From assembly GCA_947568835.1 (NCBI GenBank), contig OX387604.1:19249076-19313075 (forward strand): DNA of 64,000 nt. Reading direction: 5' to 3'. This document shows, one piece after another, positions 47,600-60,017 of this stretch; the stretch's first letter is position 1; every line of letters starts with the position of its first letter. Both the position numbers and the translations under genes were made by a program. The stretch is from Protonemura montana. Lineage: Eukaryota; Arthropoda; Insecta; Plecoptera; Nemouridae. The notes beneath the pieces were generated by a model that was not told where the DNA came from, did not search any database, and saw nothing but the letters and a program-made list of their open reading frames with translations.

Positions 47600-50500
47600 C
47601 ATTTACAATTTAAAGCAGATTTAACAAAATAACACCATCGTTGCTTTTTGAGATGCCATTACAGTAAAAGTGGAGCTAATTATCTCCACAGAACTATGTC
47701 TCGAGAGTGCAAAAAAATCGAGAGTGCATTTAGCATACTCTTGAAATCGGGATAGGGGCTGCAGACAAACTCTTCACAAATAGGATTCCTCACTTAAATA
47801 CAGAATAGGTGGCAACTTTACCAGTAGTTGTGTTGAAAAACATGATCCTGATAAACCTGATATCCAACCTAAACCTGTTGTATAAACCTGTTTATCTATG
47901 ATAAACCTTAAGTTAGTCTCATGTGTTGTCTTATCTCATGTGCTTATCTCATCTCATCTCATGTGCTTATGGCATGTGTTTGGTTGAAGCTGTCATGCCT
48001 GGGAGTGTCTAAAAAAAAATAATGAGATATTTCAATTTAAGATAGAGGCACAATTGAGGAAAAGGTGGAAAAAATTAAATGGCTCTTGAGTGGAGAACTT
48101 CTGCTTGGACCCTAATGCAGTAACTCTGCCATCTGCAAGCTTGCTTCTGATAGCGATCGCTTTTTTCACCATGCCCTGCGCACCCTCTATCTTTTGAACT
48201 ACTGCTTGGTATACAGTAGCTGGTATTTTCTCTCATTACTGTGGGCAACTCACAAACCTCCAAAAACCACTCAAATTAAAAAAAAACAAAGGAAAGCACC
48301 ATTGCTTCTTTGCCTTTGCTAATTCCTTATTCTAACATTTCGACTTCATAACTTTCCGATAAATCCTTTTTTATCAGATTACTGCCTGTGCCTACTTAAA
48401 TACTGGAGGAAATGGCCTTACCTATTGACACTGCAAAATTGAAAACTGTTTATTTATTTATTTACATTTATTTAAACATAATTAACCGTAAATAATGCAC
48501 TTCTTTGTGGTCGCAAAACAATCACTGGGAATGTTGATGTAAATTAAAATATTTGCTTGAAATGGAATCAATTATCACAATATGAAATATCAACAATGTA
48601 TTTTATCTAAATATATTTATATTTATATAACTTGAGAAAAAATTTGTAAGAAAACATCCAGTGAGGCAAAGCAAAGAACGGGCTTTATGTTGTCAGCTCA
48701 CACAGCCAAAAGATATTAGTTAATTGCCGAAAGCGACTGCCCGTCCAATAGAGAGGATAGCAGAATTAAAGTGTTTGCTTGTCTGTCTAAAGACATAACT
48801 GCATACCAAACTTGGTGGGGTTGCTTTGGAAAAGCGATGATCTCGCTTTGGCAGAGAAAAAGTGAGTGCATAGGGCTTCGGAGTACTATGTTTGTAGTAT
48901 CATAGAAAAAATATTTAGGTGAATGGTCTATGGTAGTATGTTGCACTCCTCAATCCACTCAGACAATTCCAAGGGGCACCCTCACAAAAAATGTATTGCT
49001 GGCAACATCTTGAGCCCCTTTTTTATTGTTTTTGCTATTATTTTTATCAGTCTTAACATCGAAAGACGGCAGGGAACGTTATGCATGGAATACCAGAGCA
49101 GCCAAGAAACAAACTTCAGTTGCAATTGTGTGCTATGACCAGAATTGTTAAAGAATGGTTTCATTTGGAAAATTTTGTCCCTTGTATCTTTCTAGAATTG
49201 TGCGAATTACAAGAGGAAATAACCCACTGATCAGTGTAATTTATTATGATAATATATTTCACTTTAAATATATTTCTTTTGTTTATATTTCTGGCAAAAT
49301 ACAATTGAATTGATGTGATTGGTCAGTGGTGCGATGGATTCCCAAGCAACTTGTTTTACTTAGCAGGAGTGTCTGAAGGGTTTGCTGTTTTTTTTTCTAA
49401 AGCTTGCAAGTACTACGTACTACCTAAGTGAAATGGGTGACCAGAAATTTTATTTCCAGCTGGCTGTAGGAAACCCAGCTGATGATTCTTTGGGACTAAA
49501 AAGAGGTTGCTAGGCTTCTCAAGCAGCCAGCTTCATTGAGTGATAGTGTACACATTCACTTGGTAAAGAATGTGTGCCCTTTCATTTAATACCTTTTGAT
49601 AGAAATCTGAACGTAACATGAGATATGTACATGTATGATGTTTTTGTTACATGTATTTTAGCTACTTAGTTAACCAATGTCCATCTGATGTTTATTGCAA
49701 TTATTGCAAGCATATGTATCTAAGTGATCCTCTCATTACATAAAGTTAAAGCTGATTATTTTTTGATACTGAAAATCTATGTTTTGAAGATCTGTGTTTT
49801 AAGACATACCACAGGCTAAATCTTGATATTTTATTTGAGCTCTCAACAGCTGTGTAATATTTATTCTGTGATTCTGTGACACTGGCCTCATTATTCAACC
49901 ATATGGCAGGACATGTATATCGAGAACTAATACTATTTGTTCGCACCCATTGGGAAATTGAGTAAGATGTGCCAATCCCTATGAAATATCTAAATGAAAT
50001 AATGCTCACTCTGTGAGGGCCACTCTGTAATTTTCTAGTTACTCAAGTTGTAGTATAAACTTTTATTTACAAATAATATATAGTAGAAACATTTACCAAA
50101 AGTGGAATTTTTTAATTTTTTTTTCTACAATTACAAGCTTTGATAACTTATCCATGCTGCCAAGCTTTCTGTGTCAACTTTATCTAATGATTTTAACTGG
50201 GTTTGATTAACAGTTAAAATTTAAGATGATTAGCATTTACCACTTGATGTGTTTAATTCTTAAGTTGATATCTACAGGTGAAAGATAATTGTTGATCCCA
50301 GATTGCTTCCCATTTGATCCCAGATTGCCAATTAAATTTGATTAAAACATGAAGAAAATTACATATAAATATAATATTGTAGGGGGCATATGAAGAGAGG
50401 TATTTTTCATGCATGTCTTGCATAACATGAGCCAACTGGGTGCAATGCTATTTGAGTTATGGTATAGATGAGCATAGTTCCTTTTGTTCTTTACTGCTTC

Positions 50501-52067
50501 TTTATTTTTTTTTGGAAAGGGGTGCCCTGCATGCTTCTTTTGTTTGTTTCTATTCACTGAATTTTTGTTCAAATTTGTAAAAACAGAAATTGCCATGGAA
50601 CTACGAAAAATTTGTTCCAATTCTGAAAATTTTCGTTGTCATGAAAACATTAATAATTGCGAATTTCAACAACGTGTCTGTACTTCATAAACTTCGAAAA
50701 TTTCATTCATAAAATAAGGTTCTTGTGAATTTTGAATAGTTACTTAACTATTTAACCGTTTGTCTGAAAACACAGAAGGTCAAAGTTGAGAACACAAAAG
50801 TGTGCTCGTCAAACTTTGCTGCATGCAAACTGAGCATGCATTTGGCCGCTAGATCGCAAACAAACACTCGGGGACACGCACAAAAAAAAAATACAGAAGT
50901 GACTTTCTGCGGTATGTGGTGTGGAGATTTTGCTATGCTCATCAATCAATTGTGTGCTTTGGGACTTTCAACAAATGAAAATAATTGAAAAGTGACAGCA
51001 AGACCCAGGCTTGTTGTTTCTGGCCAATCCAAAGACTGATGCAGCCCTGGAGCTTTAATGGTTATTTTGCTATCAAGTGTGCAATTTACATCATGCAAAT
51101 TTTGTAGGCAGTATATTTAACGGTTTTATTGCAGAATGCACTAATTAATTGAGATGGTTTTCAGTCTGCACAATATTTTTTAAGAGTTATTTGTTGCATT
51201 AATGTTCTACGAGAGCTTTAAACACTGCAATCAGCAGACAGGTTTCGTAAATTCTGGGTTATTTGATCATTTCCAGTAATAAATAAATACAAGCTAGTAA
51301 TTGTTTTTTGTTTTGTAAAAAGAAAACAATGTGTGTAGCGGCAAAACCAAAAATAGTCATGCACTAGGTTGGGTCCTACTGCCTTGAATGATTGCATTCT
51401 GCACACATTTTGAGCCTCAGAAGGATCTGGAAAAAACTATCTTGCCAAATCTCCACAGAGGACTTTCATAGACTTTTACACAATATTTGATCATGGTTAA
51501 TGACAAACAACCATTTGCAATGCCCAATTGGATAAGGTTGGTGCAGGTAAAAATTTAACTAAACTACTATATAGTACCGTTGATAGTACAGTTAAAAAAA
51601 AAAGATTTAACGCTTGAAAGTTCTTCGAGTATCATTGGGACACACAAAATCGCTCAAAATGCCAACTAATACCCTGTTGAAATTCTTGTGAGAATGTGAG
51701 TCTTTATGCTCGAAAAGTATCTGGGACTGGCGCGCAAAGTTGAGCCATGAGCTACTTTAGGGCGAAGAAATAAGATCGTGAATCGGCGATCAAAGTCCGC
51801 GACTAGCCACAATATCCAAAATTGTTCTTAAGTTACCAAAAACAATATTCCTACTCATTACATAATTAATTAAAATTATAACTATTCAATCACTTGTTGT
51901 ATTAAAATATGGACAGTATAAGCATTAATAAAGAAAAACATTTATATTGGTTTGACGTCTTTGGGTTTGATGTCTTGACTGCGTGCAGTTGAGGTGAGGT
52001 GAGTTGCTGGTGAAACCACTCTTGACAGAGAGCCTAGATCTGTTATCTCAGTCAGACTGTTTCAAAG
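47600..52067. other. Intergenic, no gene seen; makorin promoter at right end
   Basis: About 4.5 kb of AT-rich DNA with only short, non-protein-like open frames. There is a TTATCTCATG-type low-complexity stretch at 47925-47970. The bases just before 52068 should hold the makorin 5' untranslated region and promoter, but no specific motif is assigned. Confidence 0.4.
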
Positions 52068-55000
52068 ATGGCTGATAGTTGGAGCGCTAGACCTCGGGGT
52101 TTTTGTCGGTGAGAAGTAATAATGTTACACTCTTAACCATGCAGACTTAAATTGCGAGTTCCTGGCAGCATTGTTCGCTTGATTGTGTGCTTTATAATTA
52201 TATACATATGTCCATCGGTGAAATCATAGGCCCAATTCTGTTCTCAGGGTTCGCTTGCTTTGATTACATTTTGCAGCCAAAGTGACAGTTCCCGTTTTTT
52301 TGTGGGAATCTTCCTGGCCGTGGATTTTGTTTTCACATTATATCATTAATTGTAAACGAAGGAGAGTGGCACATGAAATCTTGGGTACAGGGTATTTGAA
52401 GTCGGTTGATTCATGTAAGAATTATAAAAGTGAATATCTGTGTCAGGTTTATATCATGAATATGTACTTATTCCATAGAAGGTATCACCACACATTTTGT
52501 CTCACTTTACAGATATTTTGCGAGTGGTCATTGCCGTGCAGGACAGTTGTGCAGATTCTCACACGCTGTTCAGATACCTTCAAACGAAATGCCTAACTCT
52601 CCATTAATCCAGAGGTATGGTATGAAAATAATGAAACCTTCGTAAGTTATGGTAAAGGTAAACATTTACATTCAGAACAGCAAGCTGTATCAAGTGGATG
52701 CTGTATTTACTGTACTTTATGGTATTGATATGAAAAACGAGAAATTTGCTTGTAAATAGGCTCGAAGTCCAGTGGTAGGTTACTTTCTGGCATTGTTCTG
52801 ATAACCGATATATTATTATCTAGATATTACAATCTATGATTCAAATAACCTTATACCAAGCATTCATTATGATTAATTCATAGTAATTGTCCAAAGCTGC
52901 AATAGATGAATTAAATATTGAACCTGCACTTTTTGTTTGAAGTTCACCCCCAGGTGGCATGCTGGACCCAGAAATTACCGTCTGCAATCTCGGCCTTCCT
53001 CCGGACAACATGATGCTAGGTAGGTATCGAGGATTCATTAAACTCTCTTTATCTAAGGGCACCTTTAAGAAATCAGTTTTTTTTTTGGTCTGATATACTG
53101 TTTTAGGTAGATAGTCTACATTATAGACCATTATTATATTATAGAAAAGCTCATCTCTCAAGGTGCATATCTGCTTATCCCTTCCATATTTGCCATCTGC
53201 CCCTAGACTTGTTTACTTTATGAGAGCCAATAAGCATGGCTATGTATAGGCTGATAGTTTTCCTAAGTTTTGTACAAGCTGCTGTAAAAAACTTAGAATA
53301 TCTTTCTTGACATCCTACAGGTTTTGCATTCACATTTCCCATTTCCCAACCATTACAGCGGAGAAAATATTTATGGAACCATTTAACACTTCTTCATTAC
53401 AGCATTAATATTTTAACTGTACTGGACTATATAACTATAATATTTGGGTTTATATTTAGTTTTAATTTGAACATTGTACTGCCAATATTCACAAAATGGT
53501 ACACCTTTTTAGTAGACGATTCGCTTCCACCCCCGACTGAGCAAAGCTAGCAAAGTAGCAAGGCAAAGATTGTGAGGTGGCTGATTGTCTGTTTTGTGTT
53601 TTCTTGCTTAGGAAGTGATTGGACAACAGTGGGGGATAGCATTTCTTGCCAAGCTTGTTCCCTTCGGGTCCAGAACCCGCCTGCTACAGTGACGGCCACT
53701 GCCACCTCTACCGCCACTGCTGCAGACGAACACCAGCCCCATGTTGCTGTAAGTGCAATGCTTCAATTACTCTGTTAATCTATGTGTCAAGCCACAAGCA
53801 CCACTGACCTCCAGCCCAGAAATCAGTGGCAAATTGGGGTAGAATTCCTGTGTAGCACTCGACATTTGTCTGGAGAAGTTGTGAGATACCATCAGGCTAC
53901 CTCTTATCGGCAGAATATAGCTGGCCACCAGGATCAAACCTGGGACCTCCCGATTGCAAGGCAGACATGGCGCTCTCAGTAGTACCAAGATAGCTGGCCA
54001 CCAAAATCAAACCTGAAATGCAAGGACAACAGCCCAATAATTTGTGCACATGATGTTTAACGTTGCAGGGATTGCAGATGTCCCAGCTGTTCCCCAGTAA
54101 GAACTACGAGCGCCGAATGGAGGCTGAGGCCGGCCGCCTTCGATCGATGGACAAGTCTTGCGGTGTTTGCCTCGAGGTAGTCTTGGAGAAGCAGCCTGGG
54201 GAGCAACGTTTTGGCATCTTGCCGAATTGTCAACACTGCTTCTGTCTTTCTTGTCTCCGGCAATGGCGTCAGGCTCGACAGTTCCAAACCAATATCATAC
54301 GGTAACTAATGTTCTTATATTTTTCTTAGGCCCAGTACTACAATATTTTTCAACTCTGAGTTAAGCTCCTAACTCTCAGAAACAGCTGACTTTCACTGCA
54401 TGTGATTGTTTGTTGCCATGGCAGTTAATTTAACTCCCCTTTTATCTAGAAGTAAAGATCATTTTAATACTGCGCATAAGGCACAAGATTTTTACTATAG
54501 GTCCTGGGAACATATGTCACTTTAACCACTCGTTTTTGGCCGAGATTCCGAATGGTTTCTATCTGATTCGGTTTCAGCAATTCTGTGAAGACTTTCCGGT
54601 AGGTTTCTTTACAAAACAAACAGTTTGAAATCATGCATCAAGAAGCATTTGTTTCCGAAACCACGAGCAGTTTATGATTGGGTATGACGGCAGAGTATGC
54701 TTCATTTAGTCTTTTCTGAACTTTTGATTAATAATTTGGAAAATGAAGAGAGTTTCTGAAACAATTGAATAATGAAAATTAAAAGACTTTGTGGCATTAT
54801 GTGTTTGGTCATGGCTGTAACACAAGATAACACATGGTTGTAACACAATACGGTCCAGTTTGTTTTGTAGCATTCAATGGTGGCTAACTTTTCGATAGGT
54901 GACTAGAAGCTTGACTGGACATGAAGCTTGACTGGACATGAAGCTTGACTGGACATGAAGCTTGTCTAGACATGAAGCTTGTCTAGACATGAAGCTTGTC

Positions 55001-58000
55001 TAGACATGAAGCTTGTCTAGACATGAAGCTTGTCTAGACATGAAGCTTGTCTAGACATGAAGCTTGTCTAGACATGAAGCTTGTCTAGACATGAAGCTTG
55101 TCTAGACATGAAGCTTGTCTAGACATGAAGCTTGTCTAGACATGAAGCTTGTCTAGACATGAAGCTTGTCTAGACATGAAGCTTGTCTAGACATGAAGCT
55201 TGTCTAGACATGAAGCTTGTCTAGACATGAAGCTTGTCTAGACATGAAGCTTGTCTAGACATGAAGCTTGTCTAGACATGAAGCTTGTCTAGACAAGAAG
55301 CTTGTCTAGACATGAAGCTTGTCTAGACATGAAGCTTGTCTAGACAAGAAGCTTGTCTAGACATGAAGCTTGTCTAGACATGAAGCTTGTCTAGACATGA
55401 AGCTTGTCTAGACATGAAGCTTGTCTAGACAAGAAGCTTGTCTAGACAAGAAGCTTGTCTAGACATGAAGCTTGTCTGGACATGAAGCTTGTCTAGACAT
55501 GAAGCTTGTCTAGACATGAAGCTTGTCTAGACAAGAAGCTTGTCTAGACATGAAGCTTGTCTAGACATGAAGCTTGAATGGACTTGACTTGGACTTGGAC
55601 TCTAATGGCACCGAGTTTTTCTTACAGATCGTGTCCTCAGTGCCGAGTTCCATCCGACTTCGTCTGCCCGAGTGTGTTCTGGGTGGATACTAAGGAACAA
55701 AAAGACAAACTTATCTCAGACTACAAGACCGCCCTGGGGTATGTTCCTACACACTTTCTCATGAAAACATCTGCTATCATTTGTCAAATAGATTGCAGAA
55801 AACAAGAATTTTCTTAACTATTATTAATATTAATATATGTTATTTATGTCACACTAGGATTTAGCCTCTGCCTTAACCTTTGAACCCGTTGCCATAAGTA
55901 ACAGAGTGCTGAGACCTGTTTTAGAGGAGGGGGGTTGATGTAGCATTAAATTCGCCATTTCGTTTCTCAGTCAAGTCAGATACTGGGTCGGGAGAGTTTT
56001 TGCAGAAGTCTGCTCTAAGACATTGTGGGTTCGCTTTTACAGCCAGCGACTTGAAAATGATGTTTTGACCAGATGTTTACCACGTGCTTGCTTTGAAACG
56101 TCTTTGATGACCCTCTCTCTGGTAACCCTCCTCTCACCCACTCTCACCTATGATAACGATGCAGACCGTGAAGAGTCTGCTTCCTAGTTAATCTCTTATC
56201 TTAATGTTGATAAGCTTATCAGTAGTGCATGGTTTTAATGATTGTATTTCTGCTAACTGGTCTGAGCTTGCAAACGCTAAGTCACCTATTACTTTTATTG
56301 AACTCGTGATTTTACTATTTTTTTAAATTAATTTGAATAGTTGGATTTGAGTTTAAAAGCAGATTTTGGCCGATATTAAATCAACGTTCTCAGAAGTGGG
56401 GTAGCCAAATTAACGGACTTCAGAGTAGAATACTCTGATTTTTTCGTGGTAGAAATTGGGGGTTTACATTGGACGTGCTTTTGTTGATAGTTGGCGTCAA
56501 CTCGAGGCAAGCGATAACGTTCTTGATGAGACTAAGCACGTCGACTTCTATAAAAAACTGAGCTTGCACACCCATACATGGTTAGATTTTTAGAGGTCTC
56601 AACTTGTTTGGAAAAAATCAGAAAAAAAAAACAGTGCCTAGGGAAGGACTGTAGTCATGTTTGCCACCCTTTAATTTTTTAATTAAACCTATGTTGTCAT
56701 CACACAAAGCCTTCAAATATGTGCATTTTAGCTTTTTTTCATAATCTCACCCCCATCTACTTGTTTAAAAAGATCAAAATCTGACAGGATAGCAACTATA
56801 GACACACTCTTCCTCTATACACCGATTTTTTCCAGATCTTTTCAAGCAATTTAGACCCCCAAAAGTCTGACCGCTTGGACCCTCTGCTCACGTGGGACAT
56901 CACCAGCAAGGGAAAAGATCCATGCTGTTTTTTACCTTTTTGTTAATGTGACTCAAATGTTGTAGAGTCATAATTCGCATCTCTTTCGTCCACGATAACA
57001 TACCTCCTTTGTCAATACAATTTCTATAGTCGAACGCTAATCTCCTTTCCGAGAAAATGTGTAGTGTCAAAGTTCCATTGGATTACAACAAGAAACCCGA
57101 TGAATTATTTCTCAGTTTAAACTGATACTTTCGAATTGTCTGGCTTAATAGATCACCCACTAGTTTCAATTGAAGTGTAAAGCCTAATTTATACAAATCA
57201 AGACTTTGAATAATACCTTGAGGTCAATTTTGCACATCAATTAATAGTCTAGTGTAAATGGGTAACATTGAGTGAAAAAATCTTGATCAAGATAATTGAC
57301 CTCAATTTTTCTCAATAAAAATAAATCCTATTTTTCGTTCAATCTTGAATGAAACAAACCAATCAGAAGCTATCTGCGCAAACCAGCAACTCTTTCACTC
57401 TTTCACTTGGAAATTGGCAGCTTTCTCGAAATTGTAGAAATTCGTTGAAAAAAAGGTTGAGGCAATTTTTTTTAGATAGTAACCTTAACGATTGATAAAC
57501 ATGCATTGATATTTTGAGTCTTAATTATGTAACTTTAGAGAGGCTTATTAAAAAGGACGGTCACAATACGCCATCGGGTGGCACCTTCCGTTACCACGTT
57601 TTGCCGACTCGCTTTCTCAGCAGAAAGCTTAACATTAGCGCTGGCTCTCTGACTAAACCTTTAGCCGTAACGCTTTTACTGTTTAAAAAATCCGCAATCT
57701 AGGAAAAAATGTGAGCATACCCATGGAGAACAAGGTCACGAAATGAGGGTGAAAATGTCAAGAAACAGACCAATCTTTTGAGACCTTCCTGGCCTAACCG
57801 TTCAAGTTAGAATTCTCGAAATGGAGGTATGATGTACACAAAGAATAAAAACTTATGAACAACAAGATTCTTTTTTTGAAAATATATTTACTTTGACTTG
57901 TGTGCTGTTCTGAACTTGACTAAAAGTGCAACTTTGAGAAATCATTTTTGTAAGTGAAAAAGAAAAGTCGAAAAAAGAATCCTGTTGTTCATATTTAAAT

Positions 58001-58742
58001 TCTTTGTCTACACTACAACACACTCGATTTGTAGAATTCTAACTTGAACAGTACGGCCAGGAAACTTCTCAGATTATTCGTCTGAAATCGCTAGGGATCT
58101 TTCCCCCTAACTCCAACCTATTAACAGGATGATAGAGATATCAGATCCTGTGTGAAATGCTAATCATTGTATTTCAAGTCTAAATGCCTACCCACAATTG
58201 ACATACCAATAAGCACTAGCACAGCGGCACAGCGAATTTAACTGTCACCGATCACCTTCAGATTTGAATACTCTGCTATATATCTTAGATACAACATCAC
58301 AATACTTCTTAAAAAAGTATCTCTGATACTTGTCTCAAGATTCTTTTGCATAGATACTTTTGTATCTTGAGATATGTATCTCAGATACTGCCCATCCTTA
58401 ACATCCATGTGCGCTGTGCTTGTGCTCATTGCTGTGTCAATTGTGTGCAGTCCCATATGATAACCAAGCTTTAAAATCCGTGTGCATGGTGCTTGGGCTT
58501 ATTTCTATGTCAATTGTGGGTAGACTTTTACTACGTGTCCAGGTACGTGACCAAGTATGTTTTTCCCCCTCCACAGCCAGAAAGATTGCAAGTACTTCCG
58601 CTGCGGCCGTGGGAAATGCCCATTCGGGAACAAGTGCTTCTACCGCCACGCATTTCCAGACGGAACCAAGGCTGACGTGGGACCCCCCCGCCCCCGTCCT
58701 CATCCTCGCCCCCGCCATCGCCGAGACGTGGATATCCTGGAG
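52068..58742 (+). CDS. Makorin-type RING E3 ubiquitin ligase (MKRN), 7 exons seen, 3' end not found
   Basis: Exons 52068-52108, 52513-52614, 52954-53019, 53616-53748, 54069-54301, 55628-55738 and 58577-58742 join in phase (284 codons). They encode a first C3H1 finger split over exons 1-2 (C13, C21, C27, H31; [21 protein letters not shown]), a makorin Cys-His start ([16 protein letters not shown]), and a C3HC4 RING (C145, C148, C168, H170, C173, C176, C194, C197) with RRFGIL-like RFGILPNC. A last C3H1 finger (C233, C243, C249, H253; [20 protein letters not shown]) follows. This order of RING then C3H1 identifies makorins, RNA-binding E3 ligases. Vertebrate MKRN1/2 have further C3H1 fingers between the first finger and the Cys-His motif; here that stretch is short and lacks them. 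Exon 3 is 66 bases with equal phases on both sides, so it can be skipped without a frameshift. The exon 4 acceptor (gaag|t) is chosen by phase; the nearby ttag|g site would give a stop. The acidic C-terminus is not seen. Confidence 0.85.
53770..54020 (-). mobile_element. tRNA-derived SINE in makorin intron 4
   Basis: On the minus strand, 53987-53922 reads GAGAGCGCCATGTCTGCCTT, GCAATCGGGAGGTCCCAGG and TTTGATCCTGGTGGCC. That is a tRNA-like head with a clear B box (GGTTTGATCCTGG) and a TTGCAA anticodon region like tRNA-Ala(TGC). A non-tRNA body continues to about 53770. A second, shorter B-box-like copy (CCACCAAAATCAAACCTG on the plus strand) sits at 53999-54016. No terminal poly-A is obvious. 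Confidence 0.6.
54907..55575 (+). repeat. 17-bp minisatellite, 40 AAGCTT sites, in makorin intron 5
   Basis: Unit AAGCTTGTCTAGACATG. The distance from the first AAGCTT (54907) to the last (55570) is 663 = 39 x 17, so the array keeps its period without a net insertion or deletion. The first three units carry GACTGGAC instead of GTCTAGAC, and a few units have ACAAG for ACATG. Each unit contains two palindromes, AAGCTT and GTCTAGAC. The array ends 52 bases before the acceptor of exon 6. Confidence 0.95.
55739..57180. other. Makorin intron 6, left part, nothing recognised
   Basis: AT-rich intron sequence with no exon, repeat or RNA gene recognised. Confidence 0.4.
57181..57470. mobile_element. 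Inverted-repeat element, AGCCTA...ATCAAGAC family, copy 2 (partial)
   Basis: Starts AGCCTAATTTATACAAATCA and follows the reverse complement of the right half of the element at 4560-5290 in order: CAATTTTGC..ATCAAT, TGATCAAGATAATTGA, CTCAATTTTTCTCAAT, then TCTCGAAATTG. The opposite terminus was not found, so this is a fragment or a strongly diverged copy. Located in makorin intron 6. Confidence 0.55.
58188..58523. mobile_element. MITE-like repeat, CAATTGTGGGTAG family, copy 2
   Basis: Bounded by CTACCCACAATTGACAT and its inverse ATGTCAATTGTGGGTAG. A third copy of the end (TGTGTCAATTGTGTGCAG) lies inside at about 58433-58450, as if two elements share an end. The centre contains many GTATCT and AGATAC copies (58285-58390), a motif array like those in the hAT-like elements. 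No clear target duplication was seen. It ends 53 bases before makorin exon 7. Confidence 0.65.
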
Positions 58743-59131
58743 GTGAGCCTGACCATCTCCCACTGGCACATCCTGGCTTTGTTGCCACCCCCACCACCGC
58801 CGCCACCCCCTCCCCCTGCCCCCTCGACACAGGCTTTCTAGCCTGGCCGTCTCTCACTGACATCTCCACCCTGTCATTGTTGCTGCCCCCGCTGCCAGCC
58901 CCTCCCTCCCCCCCCCCCCCCCTTCCCGCCGCTTAACCATTGACACGGGCCTTCTAGCCTGCTACGGCAATGATTGCTACCTATAAACACACAGATACAA
59001 GTTCATGCTCGATGTCTACTTCAAGAATGCTAAGATAATGAGTTCTTCAGCTCTTATTACCTGGGTTAAATATTTCAGAAAAGCTGTCACGCCAGCCAAA
59101 TTAATTCACTGTTTACATCTCTGGTTAGGCA

Positions 59132-59860
59132 ACTGACTCTATGGCATTGGACTCTGTGGCATTGGACTCTGTGGCATAAAGCTCTGTGGCTTAAAGCTCT
59201 GTGGCATAAAGCTATGTGGCATAAAGCTATGTGGCATAAAGCTCTGTGGCATAAAGCTATGTGGCATAAAGCTCTGTGGCATAAAGCTCTGTGGCATAAA
59301 GCTCTGTGGCATAAAGCTCTGTGGCATAAAGCTCTGTGGCATAAAGCTCTGTGGCATTGGAATCTGTGGTATTGGACTCTGTGGCATTGGACTCTGTGGC
59401 ATTGGACTCTGTGGCATTGGACTCTGTGGCATAAAGCTCTGTGGCATAAAGCTCTGTGGCATAAAGCTCTGTGGCATAAAGCTCTGTGGCATAAAGCTCT
59501 GTGGCGTAAAGCTATGTGGCATAAAGCTATGTGGCATAAAGCTATGTGGCATAAAGCTATGTGGCATAAAGCTCTGTGGCATAAAGCTCTGTGGCATAAA
59601 GCTATGTGGCATAAAGCTATGTGGTATAAAGCTATGTGGCATAAAGCTCTGTGGCATAAAGCTCTGTGGCATAAAGCTATGTGGCATTGGACTCTGTGGC
59701 ATTGGACTCTGCGGTTTTGGACTCTGTGGTATTAGCTCTGTGACAGGGCTCTTTGGCATTGGGCCCTATGGCATTGGACTCTGTGGCATTGGACTCTGTG
59801 GTTTTGGCTCTGTGACAGGGCTCTTTGGCATTGGGCCCTATGGCATTGGTCTAATGGGAA
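59132..59860. repeat. 15-bp minisatellite downstream of makorin exon 7
   Basis: Units GTGGCATAAAGCTCT and GTGGCATTGGACTCT alternate in blocks, with GCTATG variants. Because 15 is a multiple of three, both strands stay open: the plus strand would read repeats of WHKAL (59214-59735) and the minus strand repeats of MPQSF (59759-59139). The coding look comes from the repeat; no start, splice or family evidence supports a gene. Confidence 0.9.
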
Positions 59861-60017
59861 ACCTATCCAAACCCCCGAATTCCTTCAAAATTCTTGCAAT
59901 CTGTTATACCCCTTGAAATCCTTGAAACCCCAACATACCCTTATACCCCCATAAAATGTGTTAAACCCATGGTTGTAGCAATATGCCAACTCTAGTAGAG
60001 TGTGGATTGAAACAACT

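Noticed and set aside
47240..47632. 130-codon plus-strand frame
   Set aside because: It runs through the tRNA-like sequence at 47470-47545 and shows no protein family resemblance.
58557..58841. Makorin exon 7 extended to a proline-rich end
   Set aside because: A strong donor (GAG|GTGAGCC) lies at 58743 and the proline run is CCACC/CCCC simple sequence; kept only as an unlikely read-through end.
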